Below, one piece after another: positions 1 to 11,934 of a DNA stretch of 64,000 bases. Positions within the stretch are counted from its first letter, which is position 1. Each line of letters opens with the position of its first letter. The notes under the pieces were generated by a model. It saw only the letters and a list, made by a program, of their open reading frames with translations. It was not told the origin of the DNA and searched no databases. The DNA is taken from the NCBI GenBank assembly GCA_006503535.1, contig QYRS01000003.1:124001-188000 (forward strand), written 5' to 3'. Source of the stretch: Arthrinium phaeospermum (lineage: Eukaryota > Ascomycota > Sordariomycetes > Amphisphaeriales > Apiosporaceae). The position numbers were made by a program, and so were the translations under genes.

Positions 1-830
1 ATCCCGGCTTCTCCGAAAGAGGTCGTGTACACATAATCGGGCACAGTCTGGGTAGCGCCATGGCTCTAGAGATTCTGTCCTGGCAACCCACCGTTACGCC
101 AACGTTGGATCTGAGCAAAGAGATGTCACTGCAGCATTTCGAGTTTGACACGAAGAATCTGTTCCTCGTGGGCAGCCCGTCAGCGTTCTTCCTCCTGCTC
201 GAGCGGGGTGCCCTGATTCCGCGGAGGGGACGCCGTAAGCCAGGGGCTGATCCGGCTGACATAGTATCTGGTTCTGTGGTCGGCGAAGCCGGGCAGTTTG
301 GATGCCTTGCCGTTGACAACGTCTACAACATTCTGGCTCGAGAAGATCCCGTTGCTTATTTCCTGAACGGGACGATCGACCCCAAGTACGCGGCGAGCCT
401 GAAGACGGCCTACGTGCCGAGCGCCACGACGACGCTATTTCAGTCGGTGGGCAATGCCGTGTGGAGTCTGGTGCCGGGCACGAGCAGCCAGGCGAACAAC
501 AACCCGGCCATGGCCAAGCCGCCGCCGGCGCTGCGGCTGCCGTCGAACCTGGAGCTCGAGGTGCACGACTTCACGCGCGAGGAGGTGGCGGAGAAGAAGG
601 CGTTCCTGCTCAACGACAACGGGCAGATCGACTACTTCCTGCGCTCGGGCGGCGGGCCCCTCGAACTGCAGTACCTCAACATGCTGAGCGCGCACTCGAG
701 CTACTGGGCCAACCACGACTTCATCCGCATGTTCTGCATGGAGATTGGGCGGAAGCCGGGCAAGGCGAATACGTTGCCGGCTATGCGGGCTATGAAGGCG
801 AAGAGGCGGGCGTTGCCGGATATGTCCTGA
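1..830 (+). CDS. DDHD-domain phospholipase (PA-PLA1 type), 3' part
   Basis: The gene is cut by the left edge of the window; the reading frame is already open at base 3 and stops with TGA at 828-830, leaving about 275 C-terminal residues. The first codons give HIIGHSLGSAMALEIL, a GxSxG lipase elbow with the nucleophilic serine. Downstream are the DDHD-domain hallmarks: FLVGSPSAFFLLLERG, then DNVYNI...EDPVAYFLNG, and near the end QIDYFLR...LSAHSSYWANHDFIRMF, which carries the conserved aspartate and histidine region. Family members (human DDHD1/DDHD2, yeast Ddl1) are intracellular phospholipases A1 acting on phosphatidic acid and related lipids at organelle membranes. The last 25 residues are basic and low-complexity. 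No intron is needed in the visible part. The N-terminal part and start codon lie outside the window. Confidence 0.9.
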   Translation, partial: PGFSERGRVHIIGHSLGSAMALEILSWQPTVTPTLDLSKEMSLQHFEFDTKNLFLVGSPSAFFLLLERGALIPRRGRRKPGADPADIVSGSVVGEAGQFGCLAVDNVYNILAREDPVAYFLNGTIDPKYAASLKTAYVPSATTTLFQSVGNAVWSLVPGTSSQANNNPAMAKPPPALRLPSNLELEVHDFTREEVAEKKAFLLNDNGQIDYFLRSGGGPLELQYLNMLSAHSSYWANHDFIRMFCMEIGRKPGKANTLPAMRAMKAKRRALPDMS

Positions 831-1106
831 GGGAGAGGGGTAGAGTGAGATTGAGAGTGAGAAAGAAAGAAACAAAGACAGAAGAGGAAGAACACGTCAA
901 GTGTAGAGATTGCATGTTTGGAGACTGGCGTTGATTGATTGTCTTTTTACATTTGACTCGGTGGTTAGACGCATAGCGAATACCCAATTGCTTTCTGTCC
1001 CTTCCCTGCTTCTCCTGTTGCCGCTTTTGGGCTCGTGTTCATCAACCATATAATGAGTATTTGATACTTTGAAGATATCCCCTCTTCTATGACTTGCATA
1101 TTACAG

Positions 1107-1866
1107 TCAGGTCCGATGGCCACTGCGTACATATATCATTACACTTGCCTTATTTTTCAACGCGTTGAAGGCACTGTTCACCACTGTGAAATGAATTGTC
1201 AGCCTGGTGGGAATTCGCGAGACAGCGATTAGGGCGAAACATACCGTCAGATCCCAACGTGGCACCCCCGCCAAGGACCATGGCGTTGCCGAACCTCTCG
1301 GCCAGCGACTTGGCCCATTCGGCGTGCTGGGAAGTAGTAGTCAGTGAAGCCCGTCCGTCCAGTAGGGTAGTTGTCTCGCGAAGATGTACGAACCTTGCTG
1401 TGCTTCGGGTTGGCCGGGTGGTTGGGGTCTTGCGCCTGCTGGGCGATGGCCTGCGGGAAGCTGGGATTGATGTTGGGCGGTAGTGCCGCGTAACCGCCGC
1501 CGTACCGGGCATCGACGTAGTTGCTTGTGTAGCCGCCGGGCGCCTGTTGGTTTGATCAGTCGTGTTGGAGTCCGCAACGGCAAGTAGCAAAGCAGTCAAG
1601 ACTTTGAGTCGAGGAGAGCCGGTAGCCAACAGGGGAGGGAGAGGGAGAGGGAGAGGGAGAGGGAGAGGGAGAGGGAGAGGGAGAGGGAGAGGGAGAGGGA
1701 GAGGGAGAGGGAGAGGGAGAGGGAGAGGGAGAGGTCAACGAACCGGGAGCTGCGCCGTGATGGAGGCGTATTGCTCCGGCCGGAGCGCGCCGGCGTTCCG
1801 GAGCACTTCGAGGTCTCTCCGGATGTTCTCGATGGAGCGGTCGACTTGTTGGGTCTTTTCTGCCAT
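1107..1866 (-). CDS. Small four-exon protein with LSB1/PIN3-like ends but no SH3 domain
   Basis: No single open frame covers this gene; it appears on splicing the minus strand: 1866-1744, 1543-1394, 1326-1245, 1183-1107 (143 aa). Each junction keeps frame and uses GT-AG (donors GTTCGT, GTTCGT, GTATGT). The N-terminus, with VDRSIENIRRDLEVLR and then RPEQYASITAQLP, looks like the helical N-terminal region of yeast Lsb1/Pin3. The middle (residues 42-91) is a Gly/Tyr/Pro/Asn/Gln-rich linker. The end, WAKSLAERFGNAMVLGGGA then TLGSDVVNSAFN, resembles the glycine-rich C-terminus of that family. The SH3 domain expected between them is absent. The last exon is the least certain, because family members as I recall them stop soon after VNS-I-F whereas this one runs about 20 residues further. 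Function unknown; a cytoskeleton/endocytosis role is inference only. It is convergent with the phospholipase gene. Confidence 0.65.
1633..1734. repeat. GGGAGA hexanucleotide microsatellite
   Basis: About 16 near-perfect tandem copies of GGGAGA (CCCTCT on the minus strand). The array lies inside intron 1 of the gene at 1107-1866 and starts roughly ten bases from its 5' splice site, which is at 1743. On the plus strand, which is the template strand for that gene, runs of GGG separated by three bases fit the canonical G-quadruplex pattern. Confidence 0.95.
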
Positions 1867-3958
1867 TGGAGCTATGATGATCGGTTGGTGATGTATAAGG
1901 GTCGATGTTCTTCGCCGGAGGCTTATTATTACCCTTTTGAGCTATGTCGATAATGTATTCGAATGTTTGATTCTTCAATTATCTCAAGTAGTGAGATAAT
2001 AATGCCGTCCTTGGCAGCGACTGATACTCTGTAGCGTTTGCCCATTTTCGCGAAGTGACGGACTGGTGACGCAATCGGTCTCCATCTGTTCAGCCGTAGC
2101 TCCTCCCTAGGGAGACACAAGTAGCACAACATTCGCTTGAGAGCGTTGCACGATATCGCCTCTTAAGTCCAACACAGACTTATCTTCATTCGTTTGAAGT
2201 CATTCTCGAACGATGTTGCAATGTTTCTTTCGCGTCCCCCGTGTACTCGCACAATTCAGGGGCATGCTACACACCCGTATGTACAGACACTCATTCACAT
2301 ACAGGTCAAGACATAAAGTTTCTGCATGAAATTCATTGTGACACTCACTGTACCTCAGGATACATGGGATTATGCACGTCAAACCCCAAATCCAAATGCT
2401 GGGTTCGCTCATCCGTGACGTTGGTTGTACCTTCTTCAACAACGGCCCATCACTACGATCCTTGCAGCACAGGTAAGCTCGAACCCTGCCGGCGGCTTCG
2501 GCGGAATCGCGTTCGACTCAATCAATACGTGAATGAATTGCTAAGCCATGGAACCCGCGGTGAAATTACATACATTGGGGAAGCTTTCAAGGACACCGGG
2601 AGGGACTCGTAGATAGCGATCGACTCTCCCTTCATTTGATTCGAACGAGTGCTGCTGCAATGCAGGCACGTACTTTCAGTCCAGCCTGCATACCCTATGT
2701 ACCTCCCATAGGCGCTGCAGAAGCGAGCGTCAAGCATCGGAATCCTCCCCTGCCACGTGTGGATGCGCATACTGGGTTGGCCCGTTAGCCGTCCACCGCC
2801 ACCTCGACCAAAAGGGGTTATCGATACCCTGGCTCTGGTTCTGGCTTGGGAGTGGGATGGATGGAACACTGAAACACTGGCACTGGCTGACAGGTCACCA
2901 CCCATGGCTGGTCATTACAACACGCATCTACCGCCCATGAAGGTTCAATAGCTACCCACCGAAGGCGCAGCGCGATCCTTCCGGAGCGGTTTGATCAAGC
3001 GAGGAGCACGCTTCTTCCTCCATGCTTCCCCCTGCTTCCATCCTTATTTCCTTCGTTCGCTACGTGGGATTAAACTTCTCCAACGCCGCTTCCCTCCATC
3101 AGCCTTACCGGTCGCCCAGCCGACGCCTGCCAGATCCATACGAGGCCTACAGGATCTCAACATCGGGAGGAACCAACTGACACTGGGCGGCGTGGCTAAA
3201 TATAGATGAGACTGGGGAGGAGATTGTTCTGTAACACCAGACTTCTACTTCTCAGCTCTTCGCCTAATCAGCCCCAACGGCATGAGCGTCATCGGCGACC
3301 AGGAGTGAGGATTCCCCTATCGACCAATCCCGGATAGCAAACGTAATCGGCGACTAGACATACCCCAGGCATGCGTTCTGGTAATCAATGCTGTATGCAT
3401 GCGTGCATATGCTACAGCACGACTCATGCTCTCCAAGGGGGTTTAACGAGATTGTCTCCGAAAATACCTGATCAGTCACTTCCATTGGATTAGGCCACGA
3501 TTCTGCGCCTAGTCTACCTGCATGGAAAAGGAGGTCAAAAGCCTGCGCCGTCGCAATATACCCCCGGGAGTATCGTACCCGCTAAGCAACTCCTCTCCAA
3601 GCGCAGTTGCGTAGGCGGTAGGGGGTACAGTTAAAGACGCGCTCCTCGCCCTAGACAAGCCCCTGGAGCGCCTTTCGCAGCGCGAACTGCGAAGGTCATT
3701 CATTGGTGGGCCAATGAGCCAATGGTACCAGCCTGCCTGACGCGTGGGGATGCTACTACTACCTATGAGAAGTCCTACCAAGTCCCTGACAGCTAATCGA
3801 GAAATGAGAAATCAGAGAAACGGCGAGCTGACAAATCCTCCCTACAATGCCCTGACATGAGGAGCACAGCACAAGCGAGCGCATGGCACTTTCGGCAAGA
3901 ACACTCTCGCCCAGCGCCCCCTGTGAACATTACGTCGCCAATTAGACGTGGATGAATG

Positions 3959-3990
<32 letters not shown>

Positions 3991-6900
3991 CATGGGAAAC
4001 GAACGAGTTGCTCAGCTGCCGGATACTTCTGTGGAGACATAGGCTGCTCGCACTTCACTCGGTCTTCAAAATCCAGGACCTAATCCAAGCCCCTATCTCT
4101 TTCTGTCTTTCATCCCTGACCCGAAACGACATTGGTCGACGAGGCGACAATCATGACGGGCCTCTCTTGTCGTATCTAGCTAGTCTTGCCGGTATTGCCA
4201 ATGATGACAACGCGAACGAATCCTTCTCAATCTTAAGGCGAGAGAGCTAGCTAGCTCTCCCCCCTGAGCTTGACGTAATCGCACATCGAGGAGGAATAGG
4301 TAGGTACTTTCGGAAGCTGGCTTCCGGGGACCATAGGTAACCTACCCGTTCGACATCTCCCCTGGTATGGGATATTCCGGCGCAGATGGCATGCACAAAA
4401 GGGCCCAAGAAGCTGTGGCCTAGATCGTTCATCTAACATTGCATGGGGGAGACAGGCAGGTCGGGCCCAACGAGGTGGTCCCGACGCACGAAATACCAAT
4501 AGAACTATGTCTGGTCGCTGGGTCTCAGGACGGTTTACCTCGACTTCATGGGTGCTAAGGTATCGGGGGTGTGATTATAATAATTGCACAATGTAGAAGA
4601 CTCTCTGGCGAAGACGGGTTCTGCGGAGCATAATGAAGAATCTGCCCTGGCCCCCCTTTACCCCCCGCCTGCCTGCCCCCGGATACAGCAGCAATAAAGC
4701 ATTAGGGGGGCTCGGTTCCCCAAGAGACCCTACACCAGGCGCCCCACGCAATTGCAAAGCTATCACCTTCCGGGCAGGCGGCTCGTAAGGCAGATTGGAG
4801 AAACGGACAGCCAGAGTGTGTAAGCGCGCGAAGGAAGGAAGCGACCGTCAGCTGGCCGGGGTGCCACGCCGCGCTCTCGAAGTACCCATCCATCCATCCA
4901 TCCATCCCACATGGCAATCAATCTAAGCGCGGGCCAGGCAGAATCCTTCCTGGCCGAAGGATTGGGGTACCCATTGGATAGCGACCAGCGCATGACTGCA
5001 GGTAAGATGGGACGTTATTTGGGTCGCTGTCGATATCATACAGGAAGCACTACATGGTAACCTCAGTATCTACCGAAGTCCTCTTCTAGAACACCGGCAT
5101 GGTGTTATTATGCCTATGCGTGGGGTGGGTGCGAGGTCGAGGTCGACGGCCAGGCATATCATTGAGGTAAGGCCATCGATCGCCTCGGCTGGCATGGTCT
5201 TTTGTGGGCGCCGCTCTGCAACCATGCCTCTCTTTCGGTTTCTATGAATAGCTCTTAACCAGCCGCCACGGGAATAACATCAAATTTGGGCATATATACC
5301 CTTGCTGTGCGTGGGTTTGTTACGCTGGCCATTCAAGCGGAAAGCCCGTGGCGTCTCCTACGAGGGGGGCTTGGCTTCATGACGATTCGCAACCGTCCAA
5401 CCCAGGCTGAGACCCATGGAGCCCCCTCTGCTGCTCTTTCCCGTTCGTTCAGTTTGGCTTGGGAACTTGGTCTCCAGTCCTTTCTGAGTAGGTAGGTACT
5501 GAGTGGTGAGTATGTGTCAATAGAAAGACGGGCAGGGGTGCGGAAGAGGAGACTCGATCCAAGGCAGCCATATTGTTGTGTGTCCACCACTACTACTTCG
5601 TATTGACTCTCACCTCACTGTGTGAACATGCGATCCGATTAGTTAGTACTTGTTGGGGTGAGTGGATGTAGAGTGTGTAGGTTCTGAGAATCATGATATT
5701 TCGGCAAGGCAACACCCCTTCCCCTCATTTACTGCCTCGCGCATATGCATATGTGTGTGTGTAACCATCAGTAGCCAGTCAGCGCTCTGTGTAACGACAG
5801 TGCGAAGCGAATAGTCCCCGCGCTGGAGCCTATGAGAAGAGTCTCTCCGGTTGCTGACCGTCAGCCGTCAGTCCACCAACCTTGTGTAACGGAAGACAAC
5901 TCATCGCCATCATCATCAGCAGCAGCATCAACGACGGTAGCAATGTGTGGTAGGTAAGCTGGTTAAAGACGGCCCATAATGCATGAGAGAGGAACCCTGA
6001 TGGACGATGGGCCGACGATCAGTTCCAGAGGCGCCTAGGCGGGCAGTAGTATGTCTGCAGGATCGGAGGGGGGAAATAAAGTAAAGTGGTATGTAGCCCT
6101 ATAGAGACATGCATCACACACACCACCACCACCCACAGACGTAAAGGAGCCAATGATATGTGCGTGGGGGAGCCCGACAGGGGGCTATACTCCAGGCTAA
6201 CCATGTTGGGCGGCAGTGTCGAAAAAGGGGAAACGAGACCCTGGTCCGAGGGCAGACTGCCAAGCCCGCTCCTTTGTGGTGGCAGCTCGACTCTTGTCTG
6301 CCAAACATGGCGGACATAACCCCAGCTCTTTTGCAAGACGCATTGCGAGTTGAAAGTGGAAGACACCACCCCCCGCCGCCCGTCCCATTTCGAAATCGCT
6401 CTTTGCATATATTCTCATTTATTACCGGAGAACGAACGAAGCACTGTGAGAGTCCGCCACCCTTGCCGGCTGCTCTTATTCCCGTCTGTGTCTGTGTGTG
6501 TGTCCGCATCATGGGGTAGATATAGAAAGAAAGCAAGACCAAAAGAAGGACAGGGGGATAGTGGCCAAGCGCACGTATGTACCTGCGCATGTACTGTATG
6601 GCGGCGGCACAACCAAAACAAAGTTTTTCCGGAAGCATCGTCGGTTCCTCGTTTCCAGAAAGTCGGGACCAGTCACGACACGCAATGTCGTGTGTGTGTG
6701 CCTCCCCCAAAGCAAGCAAGCAAGCAAGCGCGCAACCGCGACACGTTTTTTCGGGGGCGTTCCTTTAAGGCTGACTGGGGAAAGAAGCAGACGGGAGGCG
6801 CAAACAAACTGACGCGCCGCGGGCAGGCTAGCTGGCTGTTGGCGGACGGCGCAGGCGCGCCCTGTCAGCACCTTCTTCGGGAATCTCACCAGAAGACTCA

Positions 6901-9900
6901 TTCACGGCCATCCAGTCAGACCGGCGGCCGGCATGGTGTGTACATAAGAGAGGGGGGCAGGACGATGAATGGCCAAATCAGGACATTGCTGTCTGCCACC
7001 CCCCTTGGCTGTGACGACGGTTGGGGACTTTGCCCAATCATGCCGCCGATCCAGGGCGTGGAATGCCTTGTCAGAACCTTGTTCCTCATCCTTCTACATA
7101 TTCTAGACATCATTCCAAAGGGGTAATGAATGTATGTATGAGTGTATGTGTGTGTACAATGCAATGCCTTCTTCGTACATACTACTCGATGCCTATGCAT
7201 CCTGTTCTTCGTCGTATCGGATTGCTGCCATGGCATCATGGCATGGGCGTTGCAGATATGCAATCAATTGAAAAGACCATGCAGCGTAGCATGCTTGCAT
7301 TGAGTAATCAAAATCAGCTGGGGGATGGGCTGTATATCGAGTCGCAGGAAAGGCAGCACTGCGATGACCCAGAGGCCCGGAGGATCCATTAAATGGCAAT
7401 TGGGCAATGGGGAAAGAGGTCAAAATTAGCTTGGTCTAGCCTCCTCGGAAGTGTGATTCAATTGCGATGCATGTGAGTAGAAATGCCCATCTTTTCGAGC
7501 TTGTCAAATCCACTTCCCGACCGATGGTTGGTGGTTCGTCCAGATGGAACCCCAGAATTCAAGCAAAATACTTACCTGAGTACTTGCGGTACGGCAATCG
7601 ACTAAAAGGTACTTGCTTCGGTACAGCACCCCATCCCCCCATGGCGCACGCGTGGATCCGCCGGCCGTCCTTTGGTGCAGGGAACAGCGAGCAGAGCAAA
7701 AGCCATTCGAAGTCCCAAGGGCCAAACCCAGGCCAGGCATCCTAATAAATCAAATCGGCCGGCCGGCGAGCGAGCGAGGTGCATTCCAGGAGGATCCATC
7801 CCACCAAATTGACGGATGGCAGATCCAAAATCCCACCTGACGTTGCATCGACTCTATCTTTTCCAATTAGCGGCAGTGGGCACGCCCTGTTTCATTCCTT
7901 CATTCGAGGGCCGGCTTCTGGGCCTTTGGGGCCGCATGTGTCCGTCTTGGATGGAGGTTCGCAAGCTGGCATTTGAATATTTGCTGGTTTGGTTCGAGAT
8001 CGACAGATAGCCATGGTGGATGACGGCTCACTCAAGGAAAGTGGTATCAGGAGCGGTGGCTCTCTCGCTACCTCAATATCAGCTTCTTTGAATTGACTGA
8101 ACCCATCTTACATAAGCCACCTATTCTTTGCTTGTGTTTGGCGGAGGGAGGGGTGAGGGGGGCCGGTGAGCAAGGGGGTCAGGCGAACAACCCAATCAGG
8201 AGCCCGGCATTGAATAGAGAATGATGCCGGTTGATCCCCCCAGTCGCCTGTAAGACAAGACGAGCAACACATCCGTAAAGGGTAAGTCGAATCGTAATAG
8301 TCCGCGGCACAACTCGGGGGTCTGGTTACACAAGGACACAGAACCCCCATAAAACATAACAACAAGATAAAGAGATGGTGCACCGCCGCCCTGGTAGGTA
8401 TGATCTGATGCTACGTGTTGTGTTGTTTGGGTCATGTCCGCCGCAGCAGCAATGCTTGTTTGTGTCTGGTTGAAAGCTGGGCGTGTAGCGGCTAATCTCG
8501 CACTGCCTCTGTGTAACACCACAGGAACCAGTATACATCTTGCCTGTTTTGATCACAGCAAGTATATACGTGATATCTTTCAATAGCGTCCGCAGCGCAG
8601 CCACACTAACACAAAGTCCTGCCGGGCAGATTAGGTGATGATGTAGTGGGACTGCGCTAAGCCTCGCAAGGACAACACAAAATAAAGCCTGGGAGGGGAA
8701 GGCAGGAGGATCAATGTGACGGACCGCCTCGAGATCGATTGTGCTACCTACAAGGTAGGTTAGTATAACGGAGCCTTGCTCTGGCAGGAAATCCAGTAGT
8801 CAGCAGGATTTGGGGGCCAGGAGTATTCTCGCCGGCTCAACCTCCAGACAAACACCTTACCTTCTGTGTAAGTGAGTAGGTAGTACAGTAAGTGCTGTAA
8901 AGTGTGCCCTTTTTTTAATCCCACAGTCCATAGGGTCCGGTACCATGCACATCGCGTATTGAGCCAATCAGCAATCCGTCCTCGCAGCGGCACCAATCAG
9001 TTGCTATCATACCCGCCGTTAGTACATGCAGTTAGTAAACAGCCAAAAGAGCCAAAAGTCTGTGCAAAGTGTCAGATTCCTGCACTGGGATTAGGCTGGG
9101 TGGACCAATTGGCAAGGGGCGGGCACGATCCATAACGGCGTACTTTTCATGGATGACCCGTTCTCTGGGTGGACCCAGTTTGGAGATGGGGATAATTAAG
9201 TGGATGATTCCTCCGGACGGGGCCTACTAAAAAGTACTGTGGCATGATTCCAGTTCACAGTCTCTCCGAGAGCTGCTTGACAGTATGTAGCTGCCTGGAA
9301 AGAGAGAGAGAGAGAGGAAGAGAGAGACGGTTAGCTAACGTGCCTTCTCCGTCTCGGCCATCCCCCAAGCTTCTCTTTGTCGTCCGATGCCAAATTAGAT
9401 GAATTGGGAAATGGAGCACGGGGAGAAGGGCTCAAGCCGGGCTTGCGGGGTCCACTGCCAATGCCCCCCGTATTGCTACGCATGTCGTTATTTTTTGCTG
9501 CTTTGGGCAACTCGGCGCATTTGTTGGAAAGGTCGCTCACTGCTCAGTTTTCTGCCCGCGCCAGCTTGCTACTGTACTGGAGAGAAGTAGAGAGTGTATG
9601 GCAGAATCTCTCGTTTCTTCTCTTATATCGCCAAGAGTGAAATGAAATGCCATGTGAATGCCGTAAGCTAGCCAGTCATCGTTCAGTTCCTGGATGAACC
9701 ACATGCGGCAGCGACATGTAGATGGACGGTGCACTCCTGCGGCGTACTTCTTGTTCCCTAGGGCGCCACTTGTCTTAGCCTTCCCGTTGGCGATCGGACG
9801 AACGACATAGAAAGAGGAGAAGGCTTCCCGTGTAAGATGCTTCTTTTTTAAGTAAGGAGGGCGTGCGTGCGGCGCGGCTCCCCTTAGCAACCGTGCCCCC

Positions 9901-11934
9901 AAGAACGGTGCGATGCAGCCCTACTGGTTATGGACTAGGAAAGGGAAGTTCGTAAACGCAAGCGCGCGCGCTGTCTCTCGCTCACGTAACTTCCGCCATA
10001 TTGTCCGCATGGCGAAACGTGGGGATGTTGGGTGTCAGATCAGAAAAGCAAAAAAGTTAAAAGTCAGAACCCAACTTCGTATCGGCATCAATGAAAACGA
10101 TACCCCCTTACCATGCCAACACAATAGGCAGAATCTCGCAGCAGGGCATGAAGTCGTATAGCAAGACATTTAGATCATCACGGGAACCAACATACCTACT
10201 TTTCAACTGAATCATCTCACTGTCCCTTTGGTTTGATACAAAAGTAGTGTAATGAATGGAGACCCCTGGGGGGAGACCTTCCGTATCTGTCTCTGTCGTT
10301 TTGATTGTTTTTAGAAACGAGCTCCGCCGGACCGACATCCTCGTTCCACAAGGTCCCTAAGCAAGACGTGCGGGTGCGGAAGACCCATCACGAACGTCCT
10401 TTTTCTGTTAGCTTCATATTCAAAGCCAATAAATAAGGTTGGGGGGAGATGTGATCTGCTTGCTGCGACATGGGCTGGGGAGGGGCGCGGCCAGGCGGCG
10501 GCGGCGGCGGCGGCGTTGACGGTGGCCCAAGTCCAAGTTCATACTGGGCTGGGCCGGGCTGGTGTCAGGCAGAGGTGGGCACAGTTAGATATGGGGATCT
10601 TACTCTTGCCCAGTCGGGGTGGGAAAATGGAAAAGGACGGAGGAGCAGAAAGGACGAGTTTGGTCTGTGTACGATAGCTATGGGTAAGTAGGTAGCATCA
10701 CGTAATTGAGGTGGTCGATCCCTGGAGCAGAAGGGTTTAGTGCTCATCTTTCTCGCTTCCGCGGCATGCATTGTTGATGCACCATCCTTGGCCGGCGGGG
10801 TCTCTCTTGCTCTTGGCCTCCCGCCTTTTCGATGCGTGTGTCTGGGTGATTCCTCAGGACGAGGACGGGCAAGAAGGGCGGACTCAGAGAAACTGTTTCC
10901 AAAATCTCGCTGGTCGTGCCGATTGTGGGCTTGGGAATGGGTCAGGTACAGTGAGTATATGAGAATGTCCTGGTCGACATGCTCTCGCCGCAAAGAGAAG
11001 CCTTTCCCGTGATCAGGAGTATTCTACCGAGATAGCGGGACCTCGTCGTTCAGGGTCCAGGCCCAGAACATCGAAAGCAAACGGCGGGCCCAGCGTGGTG
11101 GAAGAGGCGGGAGCGCCTCTTCAACAAGTTTGTTTCTGGGTGCAGGTGCCCTGGGCACTGGGCTTCTTCTGTCCTGCTGTGCCGCAGACTTGCACGGGTA
11201 CAGGGCTGGGGGTTGCGCGCGGAAGAGAGCTTGGACTCTGCCTGCATGCACCATAGTAATAGTGGCCAATTGGTCATGAAAGTACGGTACTGAGGTGCTT
11301 GGGTAGTAGGTTCGGCATTTTGGCATTCTTTCCCAGAGCCCACCCCCCGTGGCCCGTCTCCGTTCGCCTGCTTGCTTAGCTAAGGCAGGTCGGCATGGAG
11401 CGAAGCCATGGTCGTCTGGTGGGGGGACTCGGACACTGGAAAGTGGATTCTATGCTGCATTACATTCATGTGAGTCGTAGTAGTAGTGGCCGTGGTAGCA
11501 GTCATGGGATGTGCGAGGGAGGGACTGTGTGTCTGATTCTCTATCGGCGGGTTGCTGGTTGCCTAAGGTACATGTGAATTTTTAGGGCAGGCCCGATCCT
11601 CGATAAGGCCAATGTTCCCCTCTCAAACCATCTCGTTCCTTCCTTGTCCTATCCATCAATTTGATGTTGGATGTTCTCGTAATTTTAGTATGTAGTTGTT
11701 GTACATGGTTGGGGATATCAATCAAAACAAATGCCCACGAATGCTATCCAGAGGAAACCGTCTCAATGCAGTCCTCAATATCGTCCAACCCGAGGACATG
11801 TCCTATACCAATGACCGTGGAGGTATCTAGCGCATAATATTCAAAGAATTCCCGATGCAGGAAACCAAAGAGAGTCGTAACCATAAAACCCCCAAACTCC
11901 AAAAAGTCATCTCTAATATTGTCTCTCGGGCGGA
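1867..11934. other. Gene desert of about 10 kb
   Basis: I find no convincing coding gene on either strand. Open frames here are short, overlap on several frames, lack family motifs and cannot be joined by clean introns. The stretch holds simple repeats: an A-run at 3959-3989, CATC repeats near 4887-4908, TG-rich tracts near 6486-6503, CAAG repeats near 6713-6728, an AG run near 9301-9317 and a GCG run near 10496-10515. It also holds an 18 bp perfect palindrome at 4242-4259. It lies upstream of the small gene starting at 1866 and downstream of the FlbC-type gene. It could hold long regulatory DNA or non-coding transcripts, but the sequence alone does not show which. Confidence 0.6.
3959..3989 (+). 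repeat. A31 homopolymer
   Basis: An uninterrupted run of 31 adenines in non-coding DNA, preceded by GATG-AATG. It might be the tail of a retroposed element, but I see no target-site duplication or recognisable element body upstream. Confidence 0.9.

Noticed and set aside
1556..1978. Protein with a long Ser-Pro repeat, and its Gly-Arg counterpart on the other strand
   Set aside because: The dipeptide repeats are translations of the intronic GGGAGA array; the real gene splices it out.
4242..4259. 18 bp perfect palindrome GAGAGCTAGCTAGCTCTC
   Set aside because: Made of CTAG/GA simple repeats, no neighbour gene; recorded but not judged functional.
6350..7126. 258-codon plus-strand frame
   Set aside because: Begins with a non-ATG codon, built of low-complexity repeats (TG, CAAG), overlapped by several equally long frames, no family motif.
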